Shown piece by piece: positions 1 to 9,011 of a stretch of DNA of 64,000 nt. The translations under genes and the position numbers were made by a program. A model generated the notes under the pieces. It made no database searches and had not been told where the DNA came from. It was given only the letters and a program-made list of their open reading frames with translations. The stretch covers positions 1-64,000 of the forward strand of contig DDVI01000124.1 in NCBI GenBank assembly GCA_002345205.1, given 5' to 3'. This DNA comes from Bdellovibrionaceae bacterium UBA2316 (GTDB lineage: Bacteria; Bdellovibrionota; Bdellovibrionia; Bdellovibrionales; Bdellovibrionaceae). The first letter of the stretch is position 1; each line of letters opens with the position of its first letter.

Positions 1-1
1 T

Positions 2-73
2 TTTGATACGAAAAATCCCGGACGGCTTTTACTGTTTAATATTTTGACAGGGGTAAAGCGTGAAATGGGCTAA
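2..73 (+). CDS. C-terminal end of an upstream gene (partial)
   Basis: An open frame enters from the left edge and encodes about 23 residues ending KREMG before a TAA stop at 71-73. It points the same way as the next gene, 82 bases downstream. The fragment is too short to assign to a family. It could be chance, because no start or conserved motif is visible. Confidence 0.3.
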   Translation, partial: FDTKNPGRLLLFNILTGVKREMG

Positions 74-155
74 GGCTCTAAAACCGAGTAACAATTCGCA
101 TGAAATCAATCACTTACTGAGTGATTCAGGCCCCTTTATTGCTTTCTAGTTTCCT

Positions 156-1331
156 ATGCGACGATGCGTAGTTACCGCTTTATTTGTAGTGCTCAACTCA
201 GCCTCATGTTGGGCGTCTAATTTTCACGAACACTTTTCATCACTCTTTCTTGCAGATAATTTTGTAGCGTTAGGACCCGACGTTTTTTCCGTTCCGACCG
301 AAGAGCAACTATTATCCAAAACTTTGGTAACCTATGAAAGATACCTCCTATTCATGAAAGTAAACTTTAATCTTTCTGAAGACATTGCTCGAAACATAGT
401 TTCTCTCGAAGATTTTCCCCATTTAACGATAAAAGATCTGTGCCATAGCTTACCTGGTGATCCAGTTGAAAATTTTAGACACTTTATTTTTATTGAAAAA
501 GTAGAACAAGGCATGTCGAGTGCGGACGTTAGGAAAATATATGCAACTCAAGAAGACATTCGTACACATTGGATAAAGAGTTTATCGCCAGAACATTTGG
601 CTCGCCTCTATCGGCACTACTTTGAAACCGATCATCAGCAAAATTGGAAAGAAATGCATATTTCCATTCCTGAAGTTTTTTTGCATGACCCCGTTCACCA
701 GTGGCGTTATTCAACCTTCACTGAAATAGCTACGCACTACAAAGCTAAAGTGAAAACATTTGTCAGTGTTCGTCGAGATAAAATCAAAAACGCAATCAAA
801 CGCCTAGATGGCGACCACGGTATTGATGGCCTGGACATTACTTCTAGTCTGTTCGAAGACAATCAAGAATTTGAAATGGACAAAATGAAAAAGGTGAAAG
901 CGGAACTGCTAGTTAACCTCTTTAATTTTATGAGCGAAACACAGCAAGAGTTACGCATTCACGCATTCGAAGCCGCAAATACGGGGCCTTTTTACGATAT
1001 CTTAAAACAGACTCTACAAAATCACAGTCAACCAATTCGAATTCGTATCGGACACATTAATCATGTAACTTCAGAGTGGCTAGACGTGATGGCGAAAAAT
1101 AGAAATTTAAATATACGTTTCGATGTAAATGGGGCCTCAAACTTTTGGCTACACTCAACACCGACATCTGAGATCCTAAGAAAAATTCGAATGATTCACT
1201 CTTACGGTTTCAAAACAAATTTGGGGTCAGATGGCCGAGGCATATTGCCAGGTTCATCTTACTTAGAACAATTAGGAACTCTTAGGAAAATGGGATACAA
1301 CTACCAATGTATTCAGTTCTACGTTCCATAA
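156..1331 (+). CDS. Secreted adenosine-deaminase-like metallohydrolase
   Basis: A 391-residue protein with a signal peptide ending near residue 20 (SCWA then SNFHEH). The order of motifs fits the adenosine deaminase TIM barrel. HEH at residues 24-26 matches the first HxH metal ligands. GIDGLDI lies near 229. HAFE near 273 matches the HAxE segment with the catalytic Glu. RIGHI near 299 matches RIGHG, and SDGRGI near 362 matches the SDDP ligand region. Exported members of this superfamily (ADGF/ADA2) act on extracellular adenosine, so the inferred role is deamination of nucleosides outside the cytoplasm. The sequence is strongly diverged and the substrate is not certain; another aminohydrolase activity is possible. 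No clear ribosome binding site precedes the ATG; the signal peptide decides the start. Confidence 0.65.
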   Translation: MRRCVVTALFVVLNSASCWASNFHEHFSSLFLADNFVALGPDVFSVPTEEQLLSKTLVTYERYLLFMKVNFNLSEDIARNIVSLEDFPHLTIKDLCHSLPGDPVENFRHFIFIEKVEQGMSSADVRKIYATQEDIRTHWIKSLSPEHLARLYRHYFETDHQQNWKEMHISIPEVFLHDPVHQWRYSTFTEIATHYKAKVKTFVSVRRDKIKNAIKRLDGDHGIDGLDITSSLFEDNQEFEMDKMKKVKAELLVNLFNFMSETQQELRIHAFEAANTGPFYDILKQTLQNHSQPIRIRIGHINHVTSEWLDVMAKNRNLNIRFDVNGASNFWLHSTPTSEILRKIRMIHSYGFKTNLGSDGRGILPGSSYLEQLGTLRKMGYNYQCIQFYVP

Positions 1332-1338
1332 TTTAGTC

Positions 1339-1647
1339 TTACTTACCCAGCTCATCATCCAACTGACGAATAGCTACAACGATATTTAAAAATTTTCTCC
1401 CAAGCGGCGTGTATTCATATTCCACTCGTGGAGGAATTTCAGGATATTCAATTTTATTTATAATCTTGTATTTCATAAATCTGCGAAGTCGTTCATTAAG
1501 AACTTTAGTAGTTAGACCATCTTGTTCACGTACCATGGCTCCGGGACGCTTGATGCCCTTATCCATCATATCTAAAATTGACAACGACCACTTGCAACCA
1601 ATCACGTCTTCAACCAAAGAATTTATTTTCAATTTTTTTTCGTCCAT
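1339..1647 (-). CDS. HxlR-family winged-helix transcriptional regulator
   Basis: A 102-residue protein. The family pattern is clear: CKWSLSILDMM at the N-terminus, RPGAMVREQDGLTTKVLNERLRR in the recognition-helix region, then a wing containing YEYTPLGRKF. The ATG at 1647 is preceded by AGGGAA at good spacing and is preferred over a TTG seven codons upstream. HxlR/YodB proteins are dimeric repressors, often sensing quinones, aldehydes or oxidants through an N-terminal Cys. Here one Cys precedes the conserved Lys-Trp. The gene is divergent from the carboxymuconolactone-decarboxylase-family gene at 1749, the usual arrangement of an HxlR regulator and its target. Confidence 0.88.
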   Translation of the reverse strand: MDEKKLKINSLVEDVIGCKWSLSILDMMDKGIKRPGAMVREQDGLTTKVLNERLRRFMKYKIINKIEYPEIPPRVEYEYTPLGRKFLNIVVAIRQLDDELGK

Positions 1648-1671
1648 AGTTTCCCTAATATGCACCAAAAA

Positions 1672-1694
1672 GTACCTATCCTACCGATTTGTAC
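1672..1694. promoter_or_regulatory. Possible HxlR operator in the divergent promoter
   Basis: Two GTAC tetramers, at 1672-1675 and 1691-1694, are spaced 19 bases apart between the HxlR gene and its divergent neighbour. HxlR-type regulators bind short GTAC-like half-sites in such regions. The assignment rests on position and the two half-sites only. Confidence 0.3.
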
Positions 1695-1748
1695 CGACTT
1701 GTTTTCATTTATTATTTCATGAAAATAGAAAAATAAATAGGAGGAAAC

Positions 1749-2285
1749 ATGTCACACTTAACTATCAAAACACCAGAACAAACTGAAGGACATCACAAGC
1801 AAATGTTCGATCAGATCAAAGGCGCCTTCGGCGTCGTGCCAAATATGTTCAAGGTCATCGGAAATTCACCGGCGGCTTTAGAAAGTATGTGGGGTTCGTT
1901 CGGAGCTCTAGGCAAAGGAAAAATTAATGCTAAACTTGGCGAACAGATTGCCGTGCTCGTCGCTGATATCAATCGATGTGAGTATTGTTTAGCAGCTCAC
2001 ACTGTCTTAGGCCAAAAAGCGGGAGCTACCGCTGCTGAAATGTCGTCGGCACAAGCAGGTCAATCGAGTGATCCACGCACACAAGCCGCCCTAAAGTTTG
2101 CGAGCAAACTTGTAACAGAACGAGCGAACGTTTCTAAAGCTGATGTTCAAGCCGTTAAAGATGCTGGTTTTTCAGACGCAGAGATAGCCGAGCTTTTAGC
2201 GCACGTGGCGCTAAATATCTTTACTAACTATACTAACGTAGCGTTTGACGTTCCGCTAGATTTCCCAAAAATTAAGCTTAGATAA
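1749..2285 (+). CDS. Carboxymuconolactone decarboxylase family (AhpD-like) protein
   Basis: A 178-residue all-helical protein with the CxxC-x2-H motif of AhpD-like proteins (CEYCLAAHT, residues about 77-85), preceded by a conserved acidic segment. In this family the Cys pair and His support peroxidase or disulfide-exchange chemistry; few members are true decarboxylases. AGGAGG at 1739-1744 fixes the ATG start. The divergent HxlR gene suggests induction by electrophilic or oxidative stress. The precise substrate cannot be read from sequence. Confidence 0.88.
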   Translation: MSHLTIKTPEQTEGHHKQMFDQIKGAFGVVPNMFKVIGNSPAALESMWGSFGALGKGKINAKLGEQIAVLVADINRCEYCLAAHTVLGQKAGATAAEMSSAQAGQSSDPRTQAALKFASKLVTERANVSKADVQAVKDAGFSDAEIAELLAHVALNIFTNYTNVAFDVPLDFPKIKLR

Positions 2286-2296
2286 ATAACAAGATT

Positions 2297-2332
2297 TGGC
2301 CAGGATTCACGTGATAGGAACAGGTCCTGGCC
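2297..2332 (+). repeat. Inverted repeat downstream of the AhpD-like gene
   Basis: GGCCAGGA at 2298-2305 pairs perfectly with TCCTGGCC at 2325-2332 across a 19-base loop. There is no T-run after the stem, so it is not a classical intrinsic terminator. It may protect a 3' end or be incidental. Confidence 0.35.
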
Positions 2333-2367
2333 GCATTAGGTCAGAAGCCCATCGAGCATTCAATAAG

Positions 2368-2395
2368 TTGAACGAAGCTAAGTACTTATGATACT
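2368..2395 (+). promoter_or_regulatory. Candidate sigma-70 promoter of valS
   Basis: TTGAAC at 2368-2373 and GATACT at 2390-2395 are separated by 16 bases, with a TG just before the -10. Transcription would start only a few bases before the valS ATG at 2405, giving a very short leader; only a weak AGG precedes the ATG. Confidence 0.35.
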
Positions 2396-2404
2396 CTTTA
2401 GGCC

Positions 2405-5101
2405 ATGAATTCACAAAATACTCAAAATGAATTGTCGGACCGTTACAACCCTAATGAAGTTGAAACTAAAATATACACTTGGTGGGAAAACAGCGGTCAT
2501 TTTAAATCTGCAGATCAATCACACAAGCCTCCGTTTAGCATTATTTTGCCTCCACCGAATGTCACTGGTTTCTTGCATATGGGGCATGCTTTGGATCATA
2601 CGATTCAAGATTTGTTAGTTCGCTGGAAACGTATGCAGGGTTTCAACGTTATGTGGTTACCGGGAACGGATCATGCGGGTATCGCTACACAAACTGTGGT
2701 TGAAAAAGAATTAAAGAAAACAAACGTAACTCGTCACGAGCTTGGTCGCGAAAAATTCGTAGAAAAAATTTGGGAATGGAAAAATCTATACGGTGATCGC
2801 ATTTACAAACAAATGCGCCGTCTAGGTGACTCATGTGACTGGGAACGCGCAACGTTCACATTGGACGATAATGTTTCTAAAGCTGTTAACAAAGTTTTCG
2901 TACACCTTTATAAAAAAGGCTGGATCTACAAAGGAAAGCGCTTAGTTAACTGGAGTGGTCCTTTGGAAACAGCGATTTCCGACCTTGAAGTTGAACACAA
3001 GCAGATCAAAGGCACGATGTACCACATCAACTACCAGATCCAAGGCACTAGCGATTTCTTGACGATCGCGACGACTCGACCAGAAACATTACTTGGAGAC
3101 TCGGCGGTTTGCGTTCACCCAGAGGATGATCGTTACAAGCATTTAATTGGCAAAAACGTAATTCTACCAATTATCAACCGAGTGATTCCAATAATAGCGG
3201 ATACGTACGTTGACAAAGAATTCGGTTCTGGTGTTGTTAAAATTACGCCAGCACATGATTTTAACGATTACAAAATCGGCGTTAAGCATAAATTAGAATT
3301 CATCAACATTCTTGATAAAAAAACTGAGCTAAACGAAAACGCAGGCCCCTACAAAGGCCTTAAAGTCCAAGAAGCTCGTAAACAAGTTATCGAAAAATTA
3401 AAAGAACTTGGCCAAATGGTAAAAGAAGAACCACACGTTCATTCTGTGGGCCACTGCTCGCGCTCGGGCGCCGTTGTTGAGCCATTCTTGTCGGAACAAT
3501 GGTTTGTTAAAACTGAAAACTTGGCCACACCGGCTAAGCGCGTGGTTGAAAGTGGAACAATCCGTTTTGAACCAGAAAGTTGGACCAAGGTATACTTGCA
3601 TTGGATGAACATCATCGAAGACTGGTGTATTTCCCGTCAGCTTTGGTGGGGCCACCGTATTCCGGCATGGAACTGCGCAGATTGTGGAACCATAACCGTT
3701 TCGGAAACGGCACCTCACGAATGCGAAAAATGCGGTAAGAAAAATTTGGCACAAGATGAGGACGTTTTAGATACATGGTTCAGTTCGGCCCTATGGCCTT
3801 TTTCAACCATGGGCTGGCCGAGTGAAACTGAAACTCAGAAAACATTTTACCCAACAAACTATCTAGTTACCGGTCATGATATTATTTTCTTCTGGGTAGC
3901 TCGTATGATTATGATGGGTCTTGAGTTCAAGCGTGATGTTCCATTCCGTACGGTTTACATCCATGGTTTAGTTCGGGATGCAAATGGACAGAAAATGTCT
4001 AAGAGCCTTGGAAATTCAGTAGATCCAGTAGAAATGATTGATAAACACGGTGCCGATGCACTTCGTTTTTCATTCTTAGCTCACTTGTTTTCGGGCCGTG
4101 ATTTGAAATTCTCTGAACAACGCTTAGAGGGCTACCGCAATTTCATGAATAAAATTTGGAATGCGTCCCGCTATGCACTGACTCACCTGAAAGATTTCGA
4201 AGTTCCGGCTGAAAAAGAAAAAGCTCTACCACAAAAAGCGTATATGAGTTTATTTGACCAATGGATTTTAACTAAGCTTGGTGTGCTTGAAAAGAACATG
4301 GAAGACGCTTTAGAACAGGAACGTTTCTCGGATGCGGCGACCTCATTGTATCAATTTATCTGGAATGAATTCTGCGATTGGTATATCGAATTTTCAAAAC
4401 CTATTTTAACGAGCGATCGTCAAAATGAACGTAAAGCAACACAGTTGGTAATGGCACAAGTAATGAATCGCTTCATCCGTTTGCTTCATCCATTCTGCCC
4501 ATTCATTACGGAAGAAATTTATCAAAAACTTCCGATCCGCAATGCTGCGTGTATTACTGATGCGTACCCAACGGTACGTTCTGATCGAGCGTTGCTTGAA
4601 TTTGGTTCTGAGTCCGTGTCACAAGAAGTTGATTTCATCAAAGACATCATATCTGCGATTCGAAACATTCGCGGCGAAAACAGAATCTCTCCTGCCGAGA
4701 AATTAAAAATCAGAATCGGCATAGCTGATGATCGTGCTCAAAAAATAGTAGGTGAAAATAAAAATATCATCGAAACATTGGCTCGCGTAGAAGTGACTCA
4801 AATCGGCGACGAAGGCAACATGTCTAAATGCGCAGTGAACTCGATCGCGCAAGCAGGATTGCAAGCTAAAGTTATTATCCCTTTAGCGGGCATCGTTGAT
4901 ATTGAAGAAGAAGTTAAGCGCATCCAAAAGCTAGTTGAAAAACTACAAAAGGATATCGGCATTCTGAACGGCAAACTCAGCAATGAAAAATTCTTAGCAA
5001 ATGCTGATGAAGACGTCGTCAAAGCCGACCGTGAATTGCTAGAGCAATCTAAAGTTCGTATCGTCGCTCTGCAAGAATCTTTAGGTCGTTTCCAAAACTA
5101 A
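2405..5101 (+). CDS. valS: Valine--tRNA ligase
   Basis: An 898-residue class I aminoacyl-tRNA synthetase that charges tRNA-Val in the cytoplasm. The signature region PPPNVTGFLHMGHAL at about 49-63 carries HMGH. The KMSKS loop (GQKMSKSLGN) is near residue 530. An editing domain lies between them, containing TTRPETLLGD. A zinc-ribbon-like Cys cluster (CADC...CEKC) sits near 422-440. The C-terminus is a valS-type anticodon-binding domain followed by a coiled-coil arm with VEEEVKRI-like heptads. The length is normal for the bacterial enzyme. The gene is monocistronic, ending in a strong terminator at 5109. Confidence 0.98.
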   Translation: MNSQNTQNELSDRYNPNEVETKIYTWWENSGHFKSADQSHKPPFSIILPPPNVTGFLHMGHALDHTIQDLLVRWKRMQGFNVMWLPGTDHAGIATQTVVEKELKKTNVTRHELGREKFVEKIWEWKNLYGDRIYKQMRRLGDSCDWERATFTLDDNVSKAVNKVFVHLYKKGWIYKGKRLVNWSGPLETAISDLEVEHKQIKGTMYHINYQIQGTSDFLTIATTRPETLLGDSAVCVHPEDDRYKHLIGKNVILPIINRVIPIIADTYVDKEFGSGVVKITPAHDFNDYKIGVKHKLEFINILDKKTELNENAGPYKGLKVQEARKQVIEKLKELGQMVKEEPHVHSVGHCSRSGAVVEPFLSEQWFVKTENLATPAKRVVESGTIRFEPESWTKVYLHWMNIIEDWCISRQLWWGHRIPAWNCADCGTITVSETAPHECEKCGKKNLAQDEDVLDTWFSSALWPFSTMGWPSETETQKTFYPTNYLVTGHDIIFFWVARMIMMGLEFKRDVPFRTVYIHGLVRDANGQKMSKSLGNSVDPVEMIDKHGADALRFSFLAHLFSGRDLKFSEQRLEGYRNFMNKIWNASRYALTHLKDFEVPAEKEKALPQKAYMSLFDQWILTKLGVLEKNMEDALEQERFSDAATSLYQFIWNEFCDWYIEFSKPILTSDRQNERKATQLVMAQVMNRFIRLLHPFCPFITEEIYQKLPIRNAACITDAYPTVRSDRALLEFGSESVSQEVDFIKDIISAIRNIRGENRISPAEKLKIRIGIADDRAQKIVGENKNIIETLARVEVTQIGDEGNMSKCAVNSIAQAGLQAKVIIPLAGIVDIEEEVKRIQKLVEKLQKDIGILNGKLSNEKFLANADEDVVKADRELLEQSKVRIVALQESLGRFQN

Positions 5102-5108
5102 TCAAAAA

Positions 5109-5139
5109 AAAAGCGCTAGTCACAACTACTAGCGCTTTT
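5109..5139 (+). terminator. Intrinsic terminator after valS
   Basis: A perfect 12-bp stem, AAAAGCGCTAGT paired with ACTAGCGCTTTT, encloses a 7-base loop. It is preceded by an A-run and ends in TTTT, starting 8 bases after the valS stop codon. Confidence 0.85.
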
Positions 5140-5201
5140 CGGATTTAAAACCCAAACTACCCGCATTTTAATAAAGCCTTAGAATTGAATAGCAACGAAG
5201 C

Positions 5202-5471
5202 ATGTATATTCTATTATTTTTAAGCCTAGCCACTTGGACAAAGACTACCCCTCCCACCGTTGATTCTGAAATCAAAAACATAATGAAAATGATGACAGAG
5301 CAGATTGAAAAAACAAATCAACTCGCAAAAAATAATCGCAAGATGCTTAAAGAAGCTTACCGGCATCCACGGGTCACTGATTCCGATGTAAGGAATCTAA
5401 AAAAAGCAGAAATCGCAAATTTAAAATTATTAGAGGAAACCGAAAAGTTTTTAAAAAATCAGAAGCACTGA
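5202..5471 (+). CDS. Small exported or membrane-anchored coiled-coil protein
   Basis: An 89-residue protein with a short hydrophobic N-terminus (MYILLFLSLATW), then a charged helical body rich in Lys, Glu, Asn and Leu. Repeated LKKAEI, LKLLEE and similar stretches suggest a coiled coil. No family is recognised. Its last 13 bases overlap the end of the convergent gene at 5459. The ribosome binding site is weak, so coding status rests on the signal-like N-terminus and helical composition. Confidence 0.5.
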   Translation: MYILLFLSLATWTKTTPPTVDSEIKNIMKMMTEQIEKTNQLAKNNRKMLKEAYRHPRVTDSDVRNLKKAEIANLKLLEETEKFLKNQKH

Positions 5472-6202
5472 CACTTAAATGCAGGCTGACCATAGTCACT
5501 GCACTTCAAAGATTTACCCGCACGAATAATTTCACTATTTACAAGTTTACCATCGCGCTCAGTATAAGTGACTTCTTCACCATTCTGAAAGAACACACGT
5601 TCGCTGCGTTCACGACTGCTAACATTACCTTCTTTTTCTAATGACGCCAGAAAGGTATCGGACGGGTTTGTTGATTGTTCACTTGTTAATTCAAGCGGAA
5701 CAAGAGTTTGGTTTGTGACTTGGTAATGTTTGACTCGTTTGATGATATCATCGTCCTCGTACACCGTTTCAATTCGGATCACGCGTTTGGTTCCATCCGC
5801 TAGCGTAATTTCAGTAGTGTTCCAGTCTTCAGAACGAATTACTGGTTCACCTAATTCTGGCTGAACTGATTCTAAAATCGATGATAGCGTAGGCTCAACC
5901 ACACTTAATGGAACCGTGTTTTTAATTTCCGTACACTCAGTTAGTTTATTTAGCATTAAACCAATATTATTTCTTCCCAATTCGTTTGAATCAACCGACG
6001 GTGTCGCGATCGGAGCCGTAAGTGTTACCGTTGAGGCCACTGCTCCGGTTGATGATGCTGGCTCTGACGGTTCGTCTTTAGCTGCAGAAACGTCCCGTGC
6101 AGTTGAACTAGCACTTACATCAGCCGGAATAGACGATCCATTTGGCTTCAACACCAAGTATAGCGACACTGCAATGATAGTCAGTACTAGATAGAATCTC
6201 AT
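5459..6202 (-). CDS. Membrane-anchored periplasmic protein of unknown function
   Basis: A 247-residue protein with one N-terminal membrane segment (MRFYLVLTIIAVSLYLVL), then a low-complexity Ala/Ser/Thr/Pro linker to about residue 85 and a folded domain. The domain carries ITLADGTKRVIRIETVYE and ends with three Cys (SLKCSDYGQPAFKCQCF), probably disulfide-bonded outside the cytoplasm. No family is recognised. The ATG at 6202 lies 1 base after the stop of the upstream gene (6204-7091), so the pair is probably translationally coupled and may act together. A GTG seven codons upstream is possible but would overlap more. Confidence 0.75.
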   Translation of the reverse strand: MRFYLVLTIIAVSLYLVLKPNGSSIPADVSASSTARDVSAAKDEPSEPASSTGAVASTVTLTAPIATPSVDSNELGRNNIGLMLNKLTECTEIKNTVPLSVVEPTLSSILESVQPELGEPVIRSEDWNTTEITLADGTKRVIRIETVYEDDDIIKRVKHYQVTNQTLVPLELTSEQSTNPSDTFLASLEKEGNVSSRERSERVFFQNGEEVTYTERDGKLVNSEIIRAGKSLKCSDYGQPAFKCQCF

Positions 6203-6203
6203 A

Positions 6204-7091
6204 TTATCGGAGAGCTCCTCCACGTGAGGCGTTTACTTTGACTTGAAATGAGCTGCTATTCCACTGTTTTTTATCCATACCGATAAATTCAGCTTCAAAA
6301 CTTACATCCGCGGCCATGTTCTGGCGTTGGCCACGAGTTGTTACACATTCATACGTTAATTGAGCACGGGCCACACCTTTGGAACCATTGGCGCTGGCTT
6401 TGTACTGCGTCCAAGCAATTTGAGAATAATTAGTAAAGTAACTAGCAACACCACCTGAATCACATTTCAAATGTTTCAAAATTTCCGGATTTAGAAAGTG
6501 AGCTTGATAAGAGTCTAAAAGCATAATGCGAACTTCATTATTTTTGAAAACTAAAAGTTCAATACGATCTTCATTTAATTGCTCGAGTCCGATAGACTTA
6601 AATAACTTTCCCCAGAACATTGCGAACTTTTTTGCTAACGCTTGAGTCGGAGCCAACTTCTGAGAGGGCTGAAAAAACATGTAGCCAAGCATTGATTCCA
6701 CATAGAGCTCAAACGGTGCTACTGGCTTAAAAGGCGCGTTTAATAACCGCGCACTGTTAATCACGATTTTCGCACCCATCATTTTTTCTGATGTATAGAG
6801 TGGAGTTTGTCGTCCTGTTCCCGGTATTGTAGGTATTTGCGGGATCCATGAAGCACCAGAAAATTCGATTCCTTGAAACGTTGGAGATGCGGCCAATAAA
6901 TCTGTAGCTTGTTTTAGTTCCGCAGGAGTCAAACCACACGGGGACGGATTGGCCACGCATGGTTTGATGAATGAATCGCGATTCATATATATCATGCGCA
7001 GTTTAACTTCAGGCAAATCAGTATTAGCCACTACTTGAGCTAATGAAGAAATGCTTTGAAATAAAATTATAAATACAAAAATTTTCTTCAA
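6204..7091 (-). CDS. Secreted protein of unknown function
   Basis: A 295-residue protein starting at TTG (7091), preceded by a GGGGG stretch. Its signal peptide (KKIFVFIILFQSISSLAQ) ends near residue 19. The mature part begins with ANTDLPEVKLRMIYMNR, contains a two-Cys loop (KPCVANPSPCGLTP), and ends in a basic SRGGALR. It is the first gene of a two-gene unit with the membrane-anchored protein at 5459-6202. No conserved domain is recognised. Location in the periplasm or outer membrane is inferred from the signal peptide. Confidence 0.78.
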   Translation of the reverse strand: MKKIFVFIILFQSISSLAQVVANTDLPEVKLRMIYMNRDSFIKPCVANPSPCGLTPAELKQATDLLAASPTFQGIEFSGASWIPQIPTIPGTGRQTPLYTSEKMMGAKIVINSARLLNAPFKPVAPFELYVESMLGYMFFQPSQKLAPTQALAKKFAMFWGKLFKSIGLEQLNEDRIELLVFKNNEVRIMLLDSYQAHFLNPEILKHLKCDSGGVASYFTNYSQIAWTQYKASANGSKGVARAQLTYECVTTRGQRQNMAADVSFEAEFIGMDKKQWNSSSFQVKVNASRGGALR

Positions 7092-7126
7092 GCAGCCCCC
7101 GGCTAACGCCCGCCCTCGAACTGTTA

Positions 7127-8110
7127 TTATTGCTTAGGTAACAAACCGATTTCGATCAAACGTTGAGTTAAAAACTGTCCCGCAGTTATCGGAGGATATT
7201 TTTCACCTTCGCCACGGCAAGACGCTAAACAATCTAAGCTAGCTTCGGGACGTGGATGCATGAAGAATGGCATCGAGAATCGACTTTTAAAACGACCTTC
7301 TTCAGTGTTTACAACTTGATGAGTTGTTGACGGGATCACATCGTTCGTCAAACGTGCTAACATATCACCGGCATCGACGATTAATGTGTTGTTTTCACTT
7401 ACGATATCTAACCACTCACCGTTTCTATCTTTTAATTGTAACCCAGATGCCGTAGCCGCAGGCAGCAATGTGATAAAGTTAATATCCTCATGGGGAGCTG
7501 CACGTAAACAACGCGGATCAACACCTTCAGGAATTGGTGGGTAATGAAGAAGTCTTAAAATAGAAACGCCACCAGTAACCATCTTAGTGAAAAAATCTTT
7601 TTCCACTTGCAAAGGACCAGTTAGAGCTTCCATCATAATCAAGCCCGCTTTTTCTAAGTCATTATATAATTGAGAGAAAATTAATTTGAATTCAGGCATT
7701 TCTGTTGGCCAGATGTTTTTCTCTGTCTCTGTTTCGCGACCAACATGGTAGAACTCTTTCAAGTCCATAACCGATGCATCTTTAGCGTGTTCTTTACCAA
7801 ACGCTGTATAACCTTTTTGTCCACCACCCGCAGGAGAAACATATTTTAATTTAGCTTCAGTAGGCAATTTGTAGAATGCTTCTAATATTTCGTAGGCGCG
7901 GTTAATAAGCTCTGCGCGCACTGGGTGATCTTTAAGAATAATAAAACCGTAGTCTTTGATTCCGTTAAATAAACCAAGAATAAATTGGTTCTTTTGCTCG
8001 TCCGATCCATGTGTGTAGTCCTTTAAGCTTAAAGTGGGAACTTTTCTTAAAGTATCTTTTACGGGTTGAGCGGACGTTCTTGCTTCGTGTTTATTCGTTT
8101 CAAATGACAT
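7127..8110 (-). CDS. Isopenicillin-N-synthase-like 2OG-Fe(II) dioxygenase
   Basis: A 327-residue protein of the 2-oxoglutarate/Fe(II) oxygenase superfamily. The N-terminal DIOX_N region reads VPTLSLKDY and DYGFIILKDHPV. The HxD iron ligands are in APHEDINFITLL. The distal His is in TTHQVVN, and the RxS co-substrate motif follows (SRFSMPFFMHP). Such enzymes hydroxylate or desaturate small molecules; the substrate cannot be inferred here. The ATG at 8110 has AAGGGG 4-9 bases upstream and is preferred over a longer frame to 8191. It follows trmO on the same strand, probably in one transcript. Confidence 0.88.
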   Translation of the reverse strand: MSFETNKHEARTSAQPVKDTLRKVPTLSLKDYTHGSDEQKNQFILGLFNGIKDYGFIILKDHPVRAELINRAYEILEAFYKLPTEAKLKYVSPAGGGQKGYTAFGKEHAKDASVMDLKEFYHVGRETETEKNIWPTEMPEFKLIFSQLYNDLEKAGLIMMEALTGPLQVEKDFFTKMVTGGVSILRLLHYPPIPEGVDPRCLRAAPHEDINFITLLPAATASGLQLKDRNGEWLDIVSENNTLIVDAGDMLARLTNDVIPSTTHQVVNTEEGRFKSRFSMPFFMHPRPEASLDCLASCRGEGEKYPPITAGQFLTQRLIEIGLLPKQ

Positions 8111-8197
8111 ACGACCCCTTTTACGTTTATAACGCGCACTATAAAAGGTGCGACAAAAATACGCAACAGCCAAGTGGTAAAAAAACGGCACTCATCT

Positions 8198-8908
8198 TTA
8201 AAGATCAATTATATCGATAACTTGTATCTGTCCTTTGGAAATAAATTCAAAATGAATATCGTATTGGATAATTCTTACAGCGTGGTTCTGGCGGTAGGGA
8301 GAGTTTTTTTCAGCCTCATATCCTTTATATACCGTCGGCCTTGGATCAAGCTTAAGGGTACTGACGACAAGGTCCGTAAAATTTGGATACTTTCGTTCAA
8401 TCACGCTCATCTTGTTTTCCAAATGGGGCGGGAAAAGAACTTCGATATCCCCATCGACTTTCTTTTGCACCCAACCGGATACTGCATCTGGAATAGATTC
8501 TACATAACTAAGGTAAGGTTTCACATCAATTACTGGAGTTCCGTCGACGATATCGATACCAGAAATATAGATATACCCATCTTGAATGCGATCTAATTTT
8601 ACGAGCGACAATCCAATAGGATTAGGACGATGCGGAGAGCGAGTAGCAAATACACCGATTTTTTCACCCCCCATGCGAGGTGGATGAACTTTCGCTTTAA
8701 AACTTGAAACTTGATTTTGGTGAAAATGAAAGAGAACCCAAATGTGGGAAAACTCACTTAAACCTTCTAAAGAATCTGCGGGTTGCCATTCTGGAAAAAT
8801 ACGAATACGCCCAAATGAAGTCGGCACTAATCCCGGTTGTCGAGGTGTGCCGAACTTATCTAAATAACATGATTCTAAGATGCCAATTGGCACTATGGTC
8901 ATTCCCAT
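8198..8908 (-). CDS. trmO: tRNA (N6-threonylcarbamoyladenosine-37) N6-methyltransferase TrmO
   Basis: A 236-residue protein of the TrmO/YaeB (UPF0066) family, which uses S-adenosylmethionine to methylate t6A37 in tRNA-Thr. The family core is clear: GLSEFSHIWVLFHFH, then GVFATRSPHRPNPIGLS near residues 85-101, then ISGIDIVDGTPVIDVKPY. It shows the usual split: an N-terminal SAM-binding beta-barrel and a small C-terminal domain (ending TVYKGYEAEKNSPYRQNHAVRI). AGGTAG precedes the ATG. A second in-frame ATG lies two codons downstream. Confidence 0.93.
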   Translation of the reverse strand: MGMTIVPIGILESCYLDKFGTPRQPGLVPTSFGRIRIFPEWQPADSLEGLSEFSHIWVLFHFHQNQVSSFKAKVHPPRMGGEKIGVFATRSPHRPNPIGLSLVKLDRIQDGYIYISGIDIVDGTPVIDVKPYLSYVESIPDAVSGWVQKKVDGDIEVLFPPHLENKMSVIERKYPNFTDLVVSTLKLDPRPTVYKGYEAEKNSPYRQNHAVRIIQYDIHFEFISKGQIQVIDIIDL

Positions 8909-9011
8909 GGAAACTACCTATACAGCATAGTTTTCGTTTTCTATAGAGAAAATTCCCATGGGCATTGATAGATGACCAATGAGCTGGAACTTTTTATAGC
9001 CTTATCCTCGG

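Noticed and set aside
2297..2332. Inverted repeat considered as terminator of the AhpD-like gene
   Set aside because: Loop is long and no T-run follows, so it is listed only as a repeat.
8174..8596. Forward frame antisense to trmO
   Set aside because: It is a shadow of the well-supported trmO frame.
8990..9011. ATAGCC/GGCTAT stem near the end of the Crp-like gene as a terminator
   Set aside because: On the strand needed it is followed by A residues, not T residues.
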